Below are positions 7,766 to 17,738 of a stretch of DNA of 40,031 nt, in pieces. Source of the DNA: a virus; IMG/VR virus record IMGVR_UViG_3300037493_002347, positions 1 through 40,031 of that record, one strand, 5' to 3'. Under the pieces are notes generated by a model that was given only the letters and a program-made list of their open reading frames with translations, made no database searches and was not told where the DNA came from. The translations under genes and the position numbers were made by a program. The stretch's first letter is position 1. Each line of letters starts with the position of its first letter.

Positions 7766-10700
7766 ACTTCTTGATGGTGGCGTCGTGCGCCTGGATCTTG
7801 CGGAATGCCTCTTCGCCAATCTCGTTGTAGTACTTACGCAGCTTTACTGGATCAGAGGGAAGCAAGATAGACCGCTTCAAGAAGGTTTGAAAGTCGTCAG
7901 GTGACTGCGCTTTGCGTGCAGCGGAAAGGGCTTCACGAATATTGTCACGATTGCCCGACAACACCGCATCGCGTAGCGCCCTACGATACGCGTTTGCGGT
8001 GAAACCTGAGCCGGTGCTGCTTTCAACTTTGGCCTGAGCACTGCGGAATGCGCGATACGCCAGCTTGCCGGCACGGTCGTCGTTACTGACGGCGCCCATG
8101 ATGCGAGACACACCAGGAACAAGGTTCTGAGGCTTGCCGCTTTCTAGGCTGTTTATAGTGGATGCCGCATAGCCAAAAGGCCAGAACAGCATGCTTGCAA
8201 GGTCGGTGACGGCAAGGTTTCCAGGCTGCTGTGTCTGCTGTAGGACGGAACCCGCAACACCGCCGCCAAGTACGTTGACTAAGAGAGGAATGGTTCCCTG
8301 ACCGCTGCCGAAGTACATCGGCAACGCTTCTAGGCCGTAGACCAAAGCACCGCCCACCGCCGTAGCGGCTGCACTGCTAAAGCCGGTAGCGGTAAGGGAC
8401 TGCCCCAGCATACGAGACGCAATAGCTGCTCGCTTGGCTAGTGGCTGATCCTTTTTGGCCATGATAGCCGCAGCACCGTCAACGGCACGGATCAGGTTAC
8501 GCACCCGATTTTCGCCGTAGCGACGATACAGCGGGCCGACCATTGCTACCAAAGCGTTACGGCTGAGACGTCCCGACTGCGCAACGTTACGCTTCTGGCC
8601 CGTGATGTTCTCCGCCACCATAGTGGCGAGCACCTTAACGTCTTGATCAGTAGCCTTCTTGTCACGGAAGCGTTGTGCCATCTGATCGGACACGCGGTTC
8701 ATGGTCAAGAAGCCTTCATCAACGAGAGCAACACCGTTCTTTTGCAGTGACGACGCCCAGCTACGACCAGCCTCGTATCCAGCGGCCTGCACGGCACGGT
8801 TGACAACATTACGACCGAATCCGCGCTGAAGAGCGCCACGGATATTGCCGCTAATCTCAGTGCCTTTACCGCGAAGATCCACGCGATTCTTCACATCGGC
8901 TTCCATGCCGCCTTCTTGAACAGCCCGTCCCGGCTTGCGTACGCTGTTCACGACACCCGTGAAAGCGTGGGTGATAGGGACATGCGCGGCAATATTCAGC
9001 GTCTCAGTCAAGTCCATCGGAGCCGCGCCGGAAGTCTGCATAGCGCTGATAATCTGCTTAGCGTTGCGAAGTCCCGCAATAACATTGCCGCTACTCATGT
9101 CGAGCGAGGTTTCGTGTTCCCCGTTGAAGGCGTTGATCGCACGAGCGACGGTCTCACGCACGGACTTGGGCGCTAGCTCTAAACCGGGAAGAATGTTTCC
9201 AAGATCCGCACTGGAAGACACGCCGCCGAATCCTTTATGGAATCCGACGCGACGAGACATAGCGTCAAACGTAGTGTTTACGTAGCGCGTAGGATCTGTT
9301 TCCAGAAGGCGAATCCAACCATCGCCTTTTTCATTACGGATATACTGCGGGAAGTTTTTGAATTTACGCGCCTGCTCAATGGCGTCCATGCGAACGCTGG
9401 CCGATATTCCGCGACCTTCCTTCGTATCGGGATACAGCAGCTCCTGTACTTTTTTAGGGTCCATGTTGTTCATGTCCGCTAAGGAGCGAATAAGCCGCTG
9501 CCCAAACCAACTAGCCGCACCATCGTCTAAACGGTTATAGAAATCCTGTGTTTTGTGACGAACGAAAACGTTGTTCCCGTCGCCCTTGACAACATCAAGA
9601 CCCTGATCGGTAGCTTCCGTACGTGTGCTCTGGTTAGTAAGCTGTACGCCGTCAACCACATCTCTCAGAATTTCAGGAACGTCCGTACGGCCTTCGTACA
9701 TGTTCCGCAACCGACCGCTTGTATACTCCTGTTCGGGGTCCATCGGCTTAATCGGCTCGTCTGCTTTACGCAGAGCTGCGGCCTTATCTGCACTAGCGGA
9801 AACAAGTTCAAGCGCCTTGGTGCGATCTACATGCATACGCCCTTGCGATGCGTGCTGATTCTCAATGGAGCGACCGATGCGCTCACCTGCATTGCGAGCA
9901 TAGGGGTTGCTGCTCTTCTTAAGGCGGTCCTGCATGTCCGCGCCAAGCCATTCCTGCGCCCCGCGAATAGACCGCGCCAGAGGGGTAGCATCGCCAACAC
10001 CGCCTTGGATGGTTTCGGCAAGGGTGTCGGCCTTGTCTCGAACGACTTTAGCCCCCTTGCCTAGGGCTTGCATTCCTTCAACAAGCGGAATCGCCGGATT
10101 GATAGCTGCGCCTGAGCGCGTCACGTCACGACCTGCAACCCGGCGTGACAGGTTTTTGGCAGCTACATCAACACGATTCTTCTGCTCTGGCGTCAGATCG
10201 GAATACGCGACCGTCTCCTTAGGATCTACGGTCATGCGATCAGTGACAAGGCGAGCTTTGCCAGTGGCGGGCTCTACGAGATAGCGTGGCTCAGGAGCTG
10301 GCGCCGTAAGCGGCGGCGCCTGTGTTGGCGACTCCATGCCTGTATCTAAAGATTGAATAGGCGCTACCTCTTGCGCCGGCGGCATGTCGGATAGCGAACG
10401 GGAAGGCGCTACGTCAGTTGTTGCCTCTGCGGGAGGGATTGCTTCCGCAAGCGGCTGCGCTTCAGCATCGCGCTGCGCCATTTCGGCATCCTGCTGCGCT
10501 TGCTCGCGAGCATACTGCTCTTGATCAGCAGCGTTGAATGCTTCTCGATCTGCTGCCATACGCTCACGCAATATGCGATCAGCTACGGTCGCATTATCAA
10601 CCGCACCTGCAACGCCTTCATACTGCGCTTGACGAATATCAGCATCTATTCTTGCGCGTTCGGAAGCTACTTCTGGCGTAGCTGAAAGCGCTTCTTGTGC

Positions 10701-11714
10701 TTTTGCCGCAGCTTGCTGCTGCGCATCTTCAAGGCCAATACGCTTACTCACCGCAGCGTCGTTCGCAGCAGCGCCCGCCAATGCCGCATCGCCCTGCTTA
10801 GCGGCAAGGAGCTGATCCATGTTGACTTGGCGTCTGCCTTCTGCTGCACGTAATGCGCCAGCAACGCCCGTCCGCGCCATAGCCATAGCCGGAACTGCGG
10901 CATTCATGCCCGCGTTCACCAAGTAATCTTCCGCCCCAGGGGCGAACTGCTCGTTGCCTGTGGCGTAGTCGAGACCTGCCTGTGCGCCAGTGGCCGCCAA
11001 TCCAGCCGCCGCGCCCGTGCCTGTGAGTGCCGCTTGTCCGGCAACGCCACGTAAGCCGAAGGCCGTTCCTCCCGCTACTGTGCCAAGACGTGCCGCCCCC
11101 GCGCCAACGCCTGCTCCTGCCGCAGTCAAGCCGGTCTGAAGTGCTGCCGTCCCGCCGAGATTGAGTCGATTCGCCAAATCAGTGGGGTTCTGCCCCTGAT
11201 CTTGCATCTGTGCGCCTTTTTGCGCAACTCCTCCTAGTATAGCAGCAGGAGCAAGAGGCCCCGCCATCATTGCGCCAGCCGCTGAGTTTAGGCCGCCCGC
11301 ACGTTCTTGGGCAACGCCTAGATCGCTGGCTTGCTGACGTACCGTATCGGACCAGCGCGCGCCCGTCTCATCGCTAACGAACGGAAGAGCGACGCCGCCA
11401 ACTGCCGCCGTTGAGCCAAGGGAGATTGTTTTACCTGCGACATTAAGCGCATCCGCAACACCGCTGCCGTACTCGCCAGCGACTTCTTTAACGCGCTCCC
11501 ACGAGCCCGGAGCGGTACCGTTCTGCGTAGGTGCAGCTAAGCGACGACGCGCCGCATCGCTGAGGCCCGCCATGTGATTGGCGTCCATCTTGACGCCGAT
11601 ACTGGATAGCGCCTGCGCTGCTACCTGCATGGCCTCGCGAGGGTCAGGAGTCACGCCGTCGATACGTGCTTCGTCTAAGAGATCGGAAATGACGCCATCG
11701 TAATCTATAGGCAT
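7749..11714 (-). CDS. Large internal virion (ejection) protein candidate
   Basis: 1321 aa, the largest gene. After a 90-residue head, residues about 95-300 are very rich in Gly and Ala with hydrophobic stretches. Residues about 320-430 are Gln/Ala/Glu-rich coiled coil, then a Pro-rich linker, a long mixed domain and a second hydrophobic Gly/Ala patch near 1110-1180. Giant proteins with membrane-active stretches at the end of podovirus late operons are usually DNA-ejection (inner core) proteins. I see no transglycosylase or peptidase motif. It starts 9 nt after the preceding gene; no strong ribosome-binding site is visible. The 3' end overlaps rusA on the other strand by 17 nt. Confidence 0.7.
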   Translation of the reverse strand: MPIDYDGVISDLLDEARIDGVTPDPREAMQVAAQALSSIGVKMDANHMAGLSDAARRRLAAPTQNGTAPGSWERVKEVAGEYGSGVADALNVAGKTISLGSTAAVGGVALPFVSDETGARWSDTVRQQASDLGVAQERAGGLNSAAGAMMAGPLAPAAILGGVAQKGAQMQDQGQNPTDLANRLNLGGTAALQTGLTAAGAGVGAGAARLGTVAGGTAFGLRGVAGQAALTGTGAAAGLAATGAQAGLDYATGNEQFAPGAEDYLVNAGMNAAVPAMAMARTGVAGALRAAEGRRQVNMDQLLAAKQGDAALAGAAANDAAVSKRIGLEDAQQQAAAKAQEALSATPEVASERARIDADIRQAQYEGVAGAVDNATVADRILRERMAADREAFNAADQEQYAREQAQQDAEMAQRDAEAQPLAEAIPPAEATTDVAPSRSLSDMPPAQEVAPIQSLDTGMESPTQAPPLTAPAPEPRYLVEPATGKARLVTDRMTVDPKETVAYSDLTPEQKNRVDVAAKNLSRRVAGRDVTRSGAAINPAIPLVEGMQALGKGAKVVRDKADTLAETIQGGVGDATPLARSIRGAQEWLGADMQDRLKKSSNPYARNAGERIGRSIENQHASQGRMHVDRTKALELVSASADKAAALRKADEPIKPMDPEQEYTSGRLRNMYEGRTDVPEILRDVVDGVQLTNQSTRTEATDQGLDVVKGDGNNVFVRHKTQDFYNRLDDGAASWFGQRLIRSLADMNNMDPKKVQELLYPDTKEGRGISASVRMDAIEQARKFKNFPQYIRNEKGDGWIRLLETDPTRYVNTTFDAMSRRVGFHKGFGGVSSSADLGNILPGLELAPKSVRETVARAINAFNGEHETSLDMSSGNVIAGLRNAKQIISAMQTSGAAPMDLTETLNIAAHVPITHAFTGVVNSVRKPGRAVQEGGMEADVKNRVDLRGKGTEISGNIRGALQRGFGRNVVNRAVQAAGYEAGRSWASSLQKNGVALVDEGFLTMNRVSDQMAQRFRDKKATDQDVKVLATMVAENITGQKRNVAQSGRLSRNALVAMVGPLYRRYGENRVRNLIRAVDGAAAIMAKKDQPLAKRAAIASRMLGQSLTATGFSSAAATAVGGALVYGLEALPMYFGSGQGTIPLLVNVLGGGVAGSVLQQTQQPGNLAVTDLASMLFWPFGYAASTINSLESGKPQNLVPGVSRIMGAVSNDDRAGKLAYRAFRSAQAKVESSTGSGFTANAYRRALRDAVLSGNRDNIREALSAARKAQSPDDFQTFLKRSILLPSDPVKLRKYYNEIGEEAFRKIQAHDATIKKFIDGA

Positions 11715-11723
11715 GGAATGACT

Positions 11724-12653
11724 CTACGGCTGTACGTCAGGAGTCACGCGGCTTTTGAGTTTATCCACAAAGCGCGACTTATAATCCCCCTTTGGAGGTT
11801 GTGGTTGGGCGTTCCCACCGAGTGCGCTAGCCGCTCCGCTTTGTAGCGAGCGTAACTCTACGTTTAAATCATCTATCTGCCCCTGTAGGGCTTTACGCGC
11901 GGCTCCCCCAGGTAGTGCGTCAATCTGCGCCTGCGTATAGTCTCCCGTCCCCCAGAACGGCCTGTCTGCACCGACTTCAGGGACCATTTGCGCAGCCTGC
12001 GCCGTTTTTAATTTGTCGATCTGCTTGTTAATACGTTCGATTTGATTCTGCCGATCCTTTTCAGCTACGCTAGCGGCATCGCGCTCCGTTTGAAACCGGC
12101 GTGCAGCTTCAGCAGCTGCAATACGCTGCTCTTCCGTACGCCCGTAGAACGGCTTCGGTTCCATTTTCTGCGTCAAAGCCTGCTGCGCATTGGCAGCAAT
12201 CTTCCCTTCGGAGGTGTACTCTCGTGCGCCTTCGCCCCATCCAGGAGGCGGATCGTTAGGCCCAAACCTACCGAAAGCCTCTTGAGGATTTGGGTCTTTA
12301 AATTCAGCAACGCCCTCTGGAACAACACCCCTGTCTAAGAAGCCCATGTTTCTGCGATACTTAGCTTCTTCCTGTGCGCGCTGCCGATCTTCAAGAGCCA
12401 ACTGATCCATGCGACCAAGTCGTGCCTGCTGTTCGCCATACCGACGATCCTCAAGCGCCATCCGTGCATCGGCACGTTCCTGCGCCTGCTGCCGCAGGGC
12501 CATTTCGGCAGTGTAGCGGTCGTCGGCCATGCGGTCTCGCTGGCCCTGATAGCGTAACTCTTCACGACGAGCGAACGACTGGCCAAGACCAGAGAGGCCG
12601 CGAGTGAGCTGGTCAGCAATGCCGCCAGGGGTCATAATGGCTTCAGGATTCAT
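11724..12653 (-). CDS. Coiled-coil internal virion protein candidate
   Basis: 309 aa, rich in Arg, Gln, Ala and Glu. Residues about 28-110 form a long charged helix with repeated EDRRYGEQQARL-like units. A Pro/Gly-containing middle (FGPNDPPPGWGEG) and a second coiled coil near 170-220 follow. No enzyme motif is seen. It overlaps the preceding gene as ATGA, and lies in a run of four similar low-complexity proteins at the end of the late operon, so an ejected or inner-core virion protein is likely. Confidence 0.6.
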   Translation of the reverse strand: MNPEAIMTPGGIADQLTRGLSGLGQSFARREELRYQGQRDRMADDRYTAEMALRQQAQERADARMALEDRRYGEQQARLGRMDQLALEDRQRAQEEAKYRRNMGFLDRGVVPEGVAEFKDPNPQEAFGRFGPNDPPPGWGEGAREYTSEGKIAANAQQALTQKMEPKPFYGRTEEQRIAAAEAARRFQTERDAASVAEKDRQNQIERINKQIDKLKTAQAAQMVPEVGADRPFWGTGDYTQAQIDALPGGAARKALQGQIDDLNVELRSLQSGAASALGGNAQPQPPKGDYKSRFVDKLKSRVTPDVQP

Positions 12654-13507
12654 GCAGACCTCATATCATAGCCCGACATGTCGGAGTTACGGTACTGTTG
12701 ATTAGGAGTCAAAGCCGGATTGCCATACGCCTCTTTGCGCAAGTTTGCTTGACGCTGCGCACTACCGTAGGCATTGGCAAGCTGCAAGGCGCTATTGGCA
12801 AATCCGCCGTACATCATCTGCTCGCTGCCGACGTTTTGAGCACGAGCGCGCTCGTTGCCGTAGTTCGCTTCCGCGATAGCGCGATCGCGATTGCTCAGCG
12901 CAGATCCGACACCGGCCTGCTGCTCGAACAGATTACGCTCACGGCTCAAGGCGCTGTCCGCCATCTCGTAGTTGCGATTGTTCGCATCACCTGCGAAGTC
13001 TTGCTGACCAGCCGAGTAGTTCAACGCCATTGCGTTAACGCTACCGCCTACGCGCTGATTCATTTCTTGCTGGTACTGCCCTGCAAGAGGTCCCGCAAGC
13101 GCCGGTGTAGGCGCCTGTGCTGCGTACAGCGCTGACGATTGATTAGCGGCATCCTGCTGCAAAGCGGCGGTCTGATCACCGGGCTTCTGACCCATGTAGG
13201 TCTGAAAGTTATTGTGCGCTTGTTGGCTCTGCTGGATGAGCATCGCTTCGCGTTGCGCGTTACGAGCAAGCTCCCTTTGCTGATACTGTGCAAGGGCGGC
13301 TTGGTATTCGCTACGCGCTTTTTCTTGCGCTTTACGGCGTTTCTTTGCGCCCAGTCCGCCAAGGTATCCCGATGCACCGCCAACAAGAGCGCCAACGCCA
13401 GCGCCTATAGCTGTGCCAACCCCCGGCGCGATCATTGTGCCTGCTACGGCTCCTGACGCTGCTCCACTGGCAGCACCTGCGCCCGCTGCACCGTATTCAT
13501 CAGCCAT
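12650..13507 (-). CDS. Glycine-zipper internal virion protein candidate
   Basis: 285 aa. Residues about 6-52 are a Gly/Ala-rich hydrophobic stretch with GxxxG spacing (GAGVGALVGGASGYLGGL), typical of glycine-zipper membrane segments. A Lys/Arg cluster (AKKRRKAQEKAR) and a Gln/Asn-rich remainder follow. Phage proteins like this can enter the host envelope during DNA ejection. The start overlaps the previous stop as TAATG and the stop overlaps the next start as ATGA. Confidence 0.6.
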   Translation of the reverse strand: MADEYGAAGAGAASGAASGAVAGTMIAPGVGTAIGAGVGALVGGASGYLGGLGAKKRRKAQEKARSEYQAALAQYQQRELARNAQREAMLIQQSQQAHNNFQTYMGQKPGDQTAALQQDAANQSSALYAAQAPTPALAGPLAGQYQQEMNQRVGGSVNAMALNYSAGQQDFAGDANNRNYEMADSALSRERNLFEQQAGVGSALSNRDRAIAEANYGNERARAQNVGSEQMMYGGFANSALQLANAYGSAQRQANLRKEAYGNPALTPNQQYRNSDMSGYDMRSA

Positions 13508-14157
13508 TAGCCACCTCCGTAGTAGTTAGCAACCGCGCCAACGCCAGTACCGATAGCCTGCCCGTAGAGCTGGCTCATGCTGTTCTGGTAGTTCTGCTGG
13601 TCTTGCATACGCGATTGCTCAAGAGCCGCATTGTTAGCGTACCCGCCGCCCTGGATGTTGGCGCTATTGGCCATGTTCTGAGCGAGAGCATTCGTGTAGG
13701 GGTTGCTGTTCTGCTGCATGCGCAATGACTGCGCCTGCGACTGATCATTACGACGGATACCCTGCACGTAATCTTGATTCTGCTGCGCGGCCTGCGAGTC
13801 ACGAAGCGCCTTTTCTGCACCGAGAGTAGCGGTGTTGTACTGCTCTTGCGAGCCTCCGCGAGTTCCGCGCCCGGCGTGTTGAAGCTGCATGCGCTTAGCC
13901 GCGTCGGCATACGCCTGCTGATTGCTGGCCTGTGCGGCTTGGTTCTTTTGCTGATACAAAGAAGCGTAGTACGGATTTCGGGATTGCTCCCATTGATTAA
14001 TCTGACCAATACGCTCCGTGCGTTGTAGCTGGTCTTTGTACTGTGCTTGAGCTAGCTTGTACCGAGGATCTTCTTTTTTAGAAGCATCCACGTTGGCCGC
14101 CCTGTAAAGGTCGCCCATTGCGTTGTTCTCAAACCAGTCGGCTTCGCTTATAGGCAT
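13507..14157 (-). CDS. Gln/Asn-rich virion protein candidate
   Basis: 216 aa with extreme Gln, Asn and Ala content in residues 60-200. It ends in a Gly-rich hydrophobic tail (YGQAIGTGVGAVANYYGGG). The composition resembles the neighbouring 285-aa protein and fits the small ejection proteins of podoviruses. Its stop forms TAATG with the next start. No family recognised by sequence alone. Confidence 0.55.
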   Translation of the reverse strand: MPISEADWFENNAMGDLYRAANVDASKKEDPRYKLAQAQYKDQLQRTERIGQINQWEQSRNPYYASLYQQKNQAAQASNQQAYADAAKRMQLQHAGRGTRGGSQEQYNTATLGAEKALRDSQAAQQNQDYVQGIRRNDQSQAQSLRMQQNSNPYTNALAQNMANSANIQGGGYANNAALEQSRMQDQQNYQNSMSQLYGQAIGTGVGAVANYYGGG

Positions 14158-14168
14158 GGCTTTAGATA

Positions 14169-15566
14169 CTAGGTTTTAACGATGTAGGAGACAACTACAA
14201 ACGACGGAGTTACGTTAAATGCGGTTCCTAATCCAGCGCTTGCGGTATTTATAGCAGAAACCGAGTTTCCACTAAACTGCACCCCTGACGATCCTGCGCC
14301 GGTAGCTCCAGGAGTCGGAGCTGCATCAATCCATCCGTGTTTATGTGGCGCTATTTCTGCAACGGTTTGAATATGATCTTCTTCTCCGCCGAACTGTCCT
14401 ACCGTGCGAGCCGTAAGCGCAGTTCCGCCCGTAAGCACACCGGAACCGCTGACGTTTTTCTGCGCGCCGTTACCGGAACCGATAGGGAAGCGCCCTTGTA
14501 GATTAGGAACATTAAACGTAGTTGTGCCGTCGCCAGCACCGTACGTAGTCCCGATAGCCGTGAACAGGGGGGTGTTTACGCCCAGCACCTGACGGACCTG
14601 GGTTTGCCCATTACACAACAGCCATCCGGTAGGGGCTACGGTTCCTCCAAAAGCTACAATGGTACCTGTTGGTGCTGCACTACCCAACTGAGCATCAACA
14701 TACGTCTTGTTCGTCGCATCCGTCCCCGTGGTCGGAGCCGCAACGTTACTGACACGGAAGTTGCCAGCATTAAAGACGCCAGTCATCGTGGTCGTTCCAT
14801 CCTTACGGACGAACGTATTGCCAAGATTACTGATGGTCGAATTGAGGGCCGAGACCTGACCGACAGTAGCCGAATCCGTAGCCGCCGAACCGTCTACCAA
14901 GCCGGTAAACTTGAATCCGCCCATCGGGATGTTCGCCGAGGCCGCGTTGGTGCCGTCACGCTTCCACAGGTTGCTGATCGTGCCAAGATTTGACAGCAGG
15001 GTGTTGAGGCTGGTGACAACTTCTGTCAGTGCGCCTTCTACCGTGGTAGCTGCAATCAGCGCACCCGTGTCTTGGATGCCGATCATGTTCGCGCCATCTG
15101 CGCCGGAGCCGGTGTTCGCCAACCGAGTCAGCAAGCCAGCGCCGGACTCAAATGCAGCGACAAAAATAACATGCCCGGCATTCTGAACTGGAATCGTTAC
15201 TTGCAGGAACCCAGCGTTGTTGGCTACGGTAACGAGATTCGAATCGATCTTGGTGCCACGGTCGAACACTTCAACGTTTGTTGAGGTAAAGCTGGCCGAG
15301 TAGACGATGGTCGTGACGAAGACCGTCTGGCTCGCAGTCGCGACAAAACGCTGAGCGCCCGCAAGAGCCTGTGCTGTGGCTGCTGACTGATTACGAAGCT
15401 GACCCGTGCTGGTCGTGATGCCACGCACGAAGGTGTTGAGCTGGTCGATCTGCTCAACGAAGTCGTTATGCTCCGCATCCAACATGGATGGCGAAGGCGT
15501 AGTGGTACCGGCATTGGCTGCCTGCTGGAAGCTCGTCCGGCGTGAGGGGCGGGGAGGGTATGGCAT
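14169..15566 (-). CDS. Tail fibre with phage collar domain
   Basis: 465 aa. The N-terminus is basic and is followed by a helical segment near 30-55. Repeats near 200-290 (AASANIPMGGFKFTGLVDG; TMTGVFNAGNFRVSNVAAP) are typical trimeric fibre shaft units. Residues about 300-370 are a tail collar domain (PTGWLLCNGQTQVR, then LFTAIGTTYGAGDGTTTFNV, then GRFPIG). A Gly/Ser-rich head ends in NVTPSFVVVSYIVKT, the usual fibre C-terminus. It probably contacts the host receptor. A 35-nt gap separates it from the upstream gene, with no clear Shine-Dalgarno. Confidence 0.85.
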   Translation of the reverse strand: MPYPPRPSRRTSFQQAANAGTTTPSPSMLDAEHNDFVEQIDQLNTFVRGITTSTGQLRNQSAATAQALAGAQRFVATASQTVFVTTIVYSASFTSTNVEVFDRGTKIDSNLVTVANNAGFLQVTIPVQNAGHVIFVAAFESGAGLLTRLANTGSGADGANMIGIQDTGALIAATTVEGALTEVVTSLNTLLSNLGTISNLWKRDGTNAASANIPMGGFKFTGLVDGSAATDSATVGQVSALNSTISNLGNTFVRKDGTTTMTGVFNAGNFRVSNVAAPTTGTDATNKTYVDAQLGSAAPTGTIVAFGGTVAPTGWLLCNGQTQVRQVLGVNTPLFTAIGTTYGAGDGTTTFNVPNLQGRFPIGSGNGAQKNVSGSGVLTGGTALTARTVGQFGGEEDHIQTVAEIAPHKHGWIDAAPTPGATGAGSSGVQFSGNSVSAINTASAGLGTAFNVTPSFVVVSYIVKT

Positions 15567-15601
15567 GGCGTTTCGTTAGTGTGCGTTCACTTACTTGGAA
15601 A

Positions 15602-16288
15602 TCAAGCAGACGCGCTCAAAAGTACTGTTCCACCTGTTCCGTAGGTGTCGTCGCCACTTACTGGATCATTATCTAGCCCAATAGCCGTATTGCTGTTCGC
15701 CTTTGCTATTCCAGCAACAACGTTGGATGCATGAAAATAGCGCCAGTTAGAATCGTCCCCAATCGACATGCGAAACTCGTATGTCCCGTTACCGTTATCG
15801 GTAACCGAATACCTGAGTGCACGCCCAGTTAGTGTCGTTAACCAAGAGCCGCAAGTTGCGCCGAACTGCTGCATCTGAGTCCCTATCGTACCCGAACCCC
15901 CCGTAACAGGAACGGAGGTTCCTGGGAGTGTGAACAACGCTGAAGCCACGGATGCAAAAACGCCACCCTCTATAACCTGCTGCGTGGCATGCGGAAATGC
16001 GTTGGACAAACACACATTGTCCGCCCAAAACGTTGGCGATGTAGGGAATGTAATAATTAGCATGGGCAGGGTACTCCCTGGGGTGTACACCCCTGGACTA
16101 GCTCCACTGCCAGAAAACACTAGTTGCCCAGGCCTGCCGCCAAGAGCTATTTCGCTTGATACAACGGCATCATTAAACACCGACAGCCGATTCCGCCCAC
16201 GCATAGCCGACCACCAGCGCGTACCCGTGTCGCCTTCTCTTGACAAGTAGCGAGCGTCTAAGATACGGTCGTCTCGTTTGATAATCAC
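15602..16288 (-). CDS. Receptor-binding/virion surface protein, paralogous N-terminus
   Basis: 228 aa. The first about 62 residues repeat the layout of the 275-aa protein coded at 16911-17738: IxRDxR, YxxREGDTG, W, then GGRPGQLVFS. The rest differs, being beta-rich with Gly/Ser/Thr. It starts GTG over the previous stop (GTGA). I read the shared N-terminus as a virion docking module and the rest as a variable surface domain; this is inference. Confidence 0.6.
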   Translation of the reverse strand: MIIKRDDRILDARYLSREGDTGTRWWSAMRGRNRLSVFNDAVVSSEIALGGRPGQLVFSGSGASPGVYTPGSTLPMLIITFPTSPTFWADNVCLSNAFPHATQQVIEGGVFASVASALFTLPGTSVPVTGGSGTIGTQMQQFGATCGSWLTTLTGRALRYSVTDNGNGTYEFRMSIGDDSNWRYFHASNVVAGIAKANSNTAIGLDNDPVSGDDTYGTGGTVLLSASA

Positions 16289-16911
16289 GGAACGCTCACG
16301 ATAGCGCCATCTGCGAGGTAGTACTTGGACGCGCCGACTACGATGCCGCCGAACAAGGGCAGCGTCACATCTCCGCCAAGCGCTGTCGCGTTGTTGTCAA
16401 GTCTCGTTACCGTGGTTGCGTCAACGACGCTTGTCAGTGTGTCCGCTTCATACCGTACTGCTGAGACGAACACCGGCACATCGGGGTCGGTTAGGCTAAA
16501 AGTGGCAAGATAGTCACGGTTTTCACATGCGATATACAGACTCGATCCGGATATGATGGCGTTGAGCGGATCTACAACGGCTGGCGCATTGAATCGCTCA
16601 CCTACCGTAATGCGTCCGTTTGTAGCCACCGTAACGACACGGCCTTCGCCCTTGCCGTCAAAGCAGTAAACACGTCCAGAAGCGCCGCCAATGGCCCATT
16701 CTACGCGATCCATGACCCAACGCCTGGACTTTTCCACGCCGTTTCCGTCCAGTACAACGATGCTGCCCGACGGGCCAGGGGCCACCATCAGCAGGTTCGT
16801 TGCCGTCAGCCACGGCTCCGATGCCCTGATGTCAACCGTCGTGCTGATGGTTGAACCATCCGTCTTGTAGAGTTTGCCGTCATCACAGACAGTCCAGGCG
16901 AAAATGGGCAT
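16285..16911 (-). CDS. Beta-propeller-like virion protein
   Basis: 208 aa, nearly all beta by composition. There are recurring short units (GKLYKTDG, SGSIVVLDGNGVEKS, SGRVYCFDGKGEG, SSLYIACENRDYL) spaced like blades of a beta propeller. It sits between the two paralogous surface proteins and overlaps both neighbours (TAATG upstream, GTGA downstream), so it may be part of the same tail appendage. No family assigned. Confidence 0.5.
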   Translation of the reverse strand: MPIFAWTVCDDGKLYKTDGSTISTTVDIRASEPWLTATNLLMVAPGPSGSIVVLDGNGVEKSRRWVMDRVEWAIGGASGRVYCFDGKGEGRVVTVATNGRITVGERFNAPAVVDPLNAIISGSSLYIACENRDYLATFSLTDPDVPVFVSAVRYEADTLTSVVDATTVTRLDNNATALGGDVTLPLFGGIVVGASKYYLADGAIVSVP

Positions 16912-17738
16912 TATGCTAGATCCTCTGCGGCAATGGCCGCAATCTCGGCTTCGGACAGCGCCTTACTATAGACTCGCATGTTTCTATACCCATTCACACC
17001 CGCATTTATCTGGAATGCGGGTCCGACACGAGTTCGACATGCTGCGGCGATGGTCTTTGTATCTACTACAACACCATTTATGTACAGCTTGGCAGTTGTA
17101 GCGCCAAATGATACCGCGTAATGGGTCCATTGGCCTGCAACATCAGCGCGAGACACGCTGTAATCTTGAGCGTCAGCACCCCAAGTAACGACACCACCAC
17201 CATTTGCAAAAATAGGCGTGCTGGAATAAAGTTGTGCTTGCTGGGTGGCACCGCCAGTCTGATAGAAACCGAATGAAAACGTGAATCCAGTCGAACGATA
17301 CGAGTACGAATACGCCGTCTGCATGTTGGCGTAGCCGGACGTGCAGAGTAGGCAGAGTTTGCCTCCAAGGGTGCCAAAGCCGATAATCCCCGTTCCAGGG
17401 CTTGGATTGAATATCGCTTCAGCAGCATACCCTTCTGACGGTGAAAACGACGACTGGAGTGGCCACTTGGCAAGGTACCGTCCAGCATAGATTGACGCAG
17501 GTGTTCCGTCTCCTGAGCAAATATACGCCACGTCTTGTGGGTACCGCGATTCGCCCGCTCCAAAAACGCTCGTCCCATCACTAAAAACCAGTTGGCCGGG
17601 TCTACCTCCGACCGACATCCGAGCCGCACCCTTGGACACCGCCAACGCATCACGGCTGGAAGCCCACACAACGCTACCCGTGTCGCCCTCGCGTGCGATG
17701 TACCCGCGCCCGACTCGGCTATCGCGGGAGATCGTCAC
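16911..17738 (-). CDS. LamG/concanavalin-like tail appendage protein
   Basis: 275 aa. Residues 1-55 share the REGDTG/GGRPGQLVFS module with the 228-aa neighbour. Residues about 75-275 look like a LamG (concanavalin-type jelly-roll) domain: WTHYAVSFGATTAKLYINGV, then VGPAFQINAGVNGYRNMRVY and the closing SKALSEAEIAAI helix. Such domains bind glycans, so a role in host-surface recognition is likely. The GTG start overlaps the upstream stop. Confidence 0.75.
   Translation of the reverse strand: MTISRDSRVGRGYIAREGDTGSVVWASSRDALAVSKGAARMSVGGRPGQLVFSDGTSVFGAGESRYPQDVAYICSGDGTPASIYAGRYLAKWPLQSSFSPSEGYAAEAIFNPSPGTGIIGFGTLGGKLCLLCTSGYANMQTAYSYSYRSTGFTFSFGFYQTGGATQQAQLYSSTPIFANGGGVVTWGADAQDYSVSRADVAGQWTHYAVSFGATTAKLYINGVVVDTKTIAAACRTRVGPAFQINAGVNGYRNMRVYSKALSEAEIAAIAAEDLA

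Noticed and set aside
14169-14600. Possible diversity-generating retroelement target in the collar-domain fibre
   Set aside because: No reverse transcriptase, template repeat or matching variable repeat is visible in the window.
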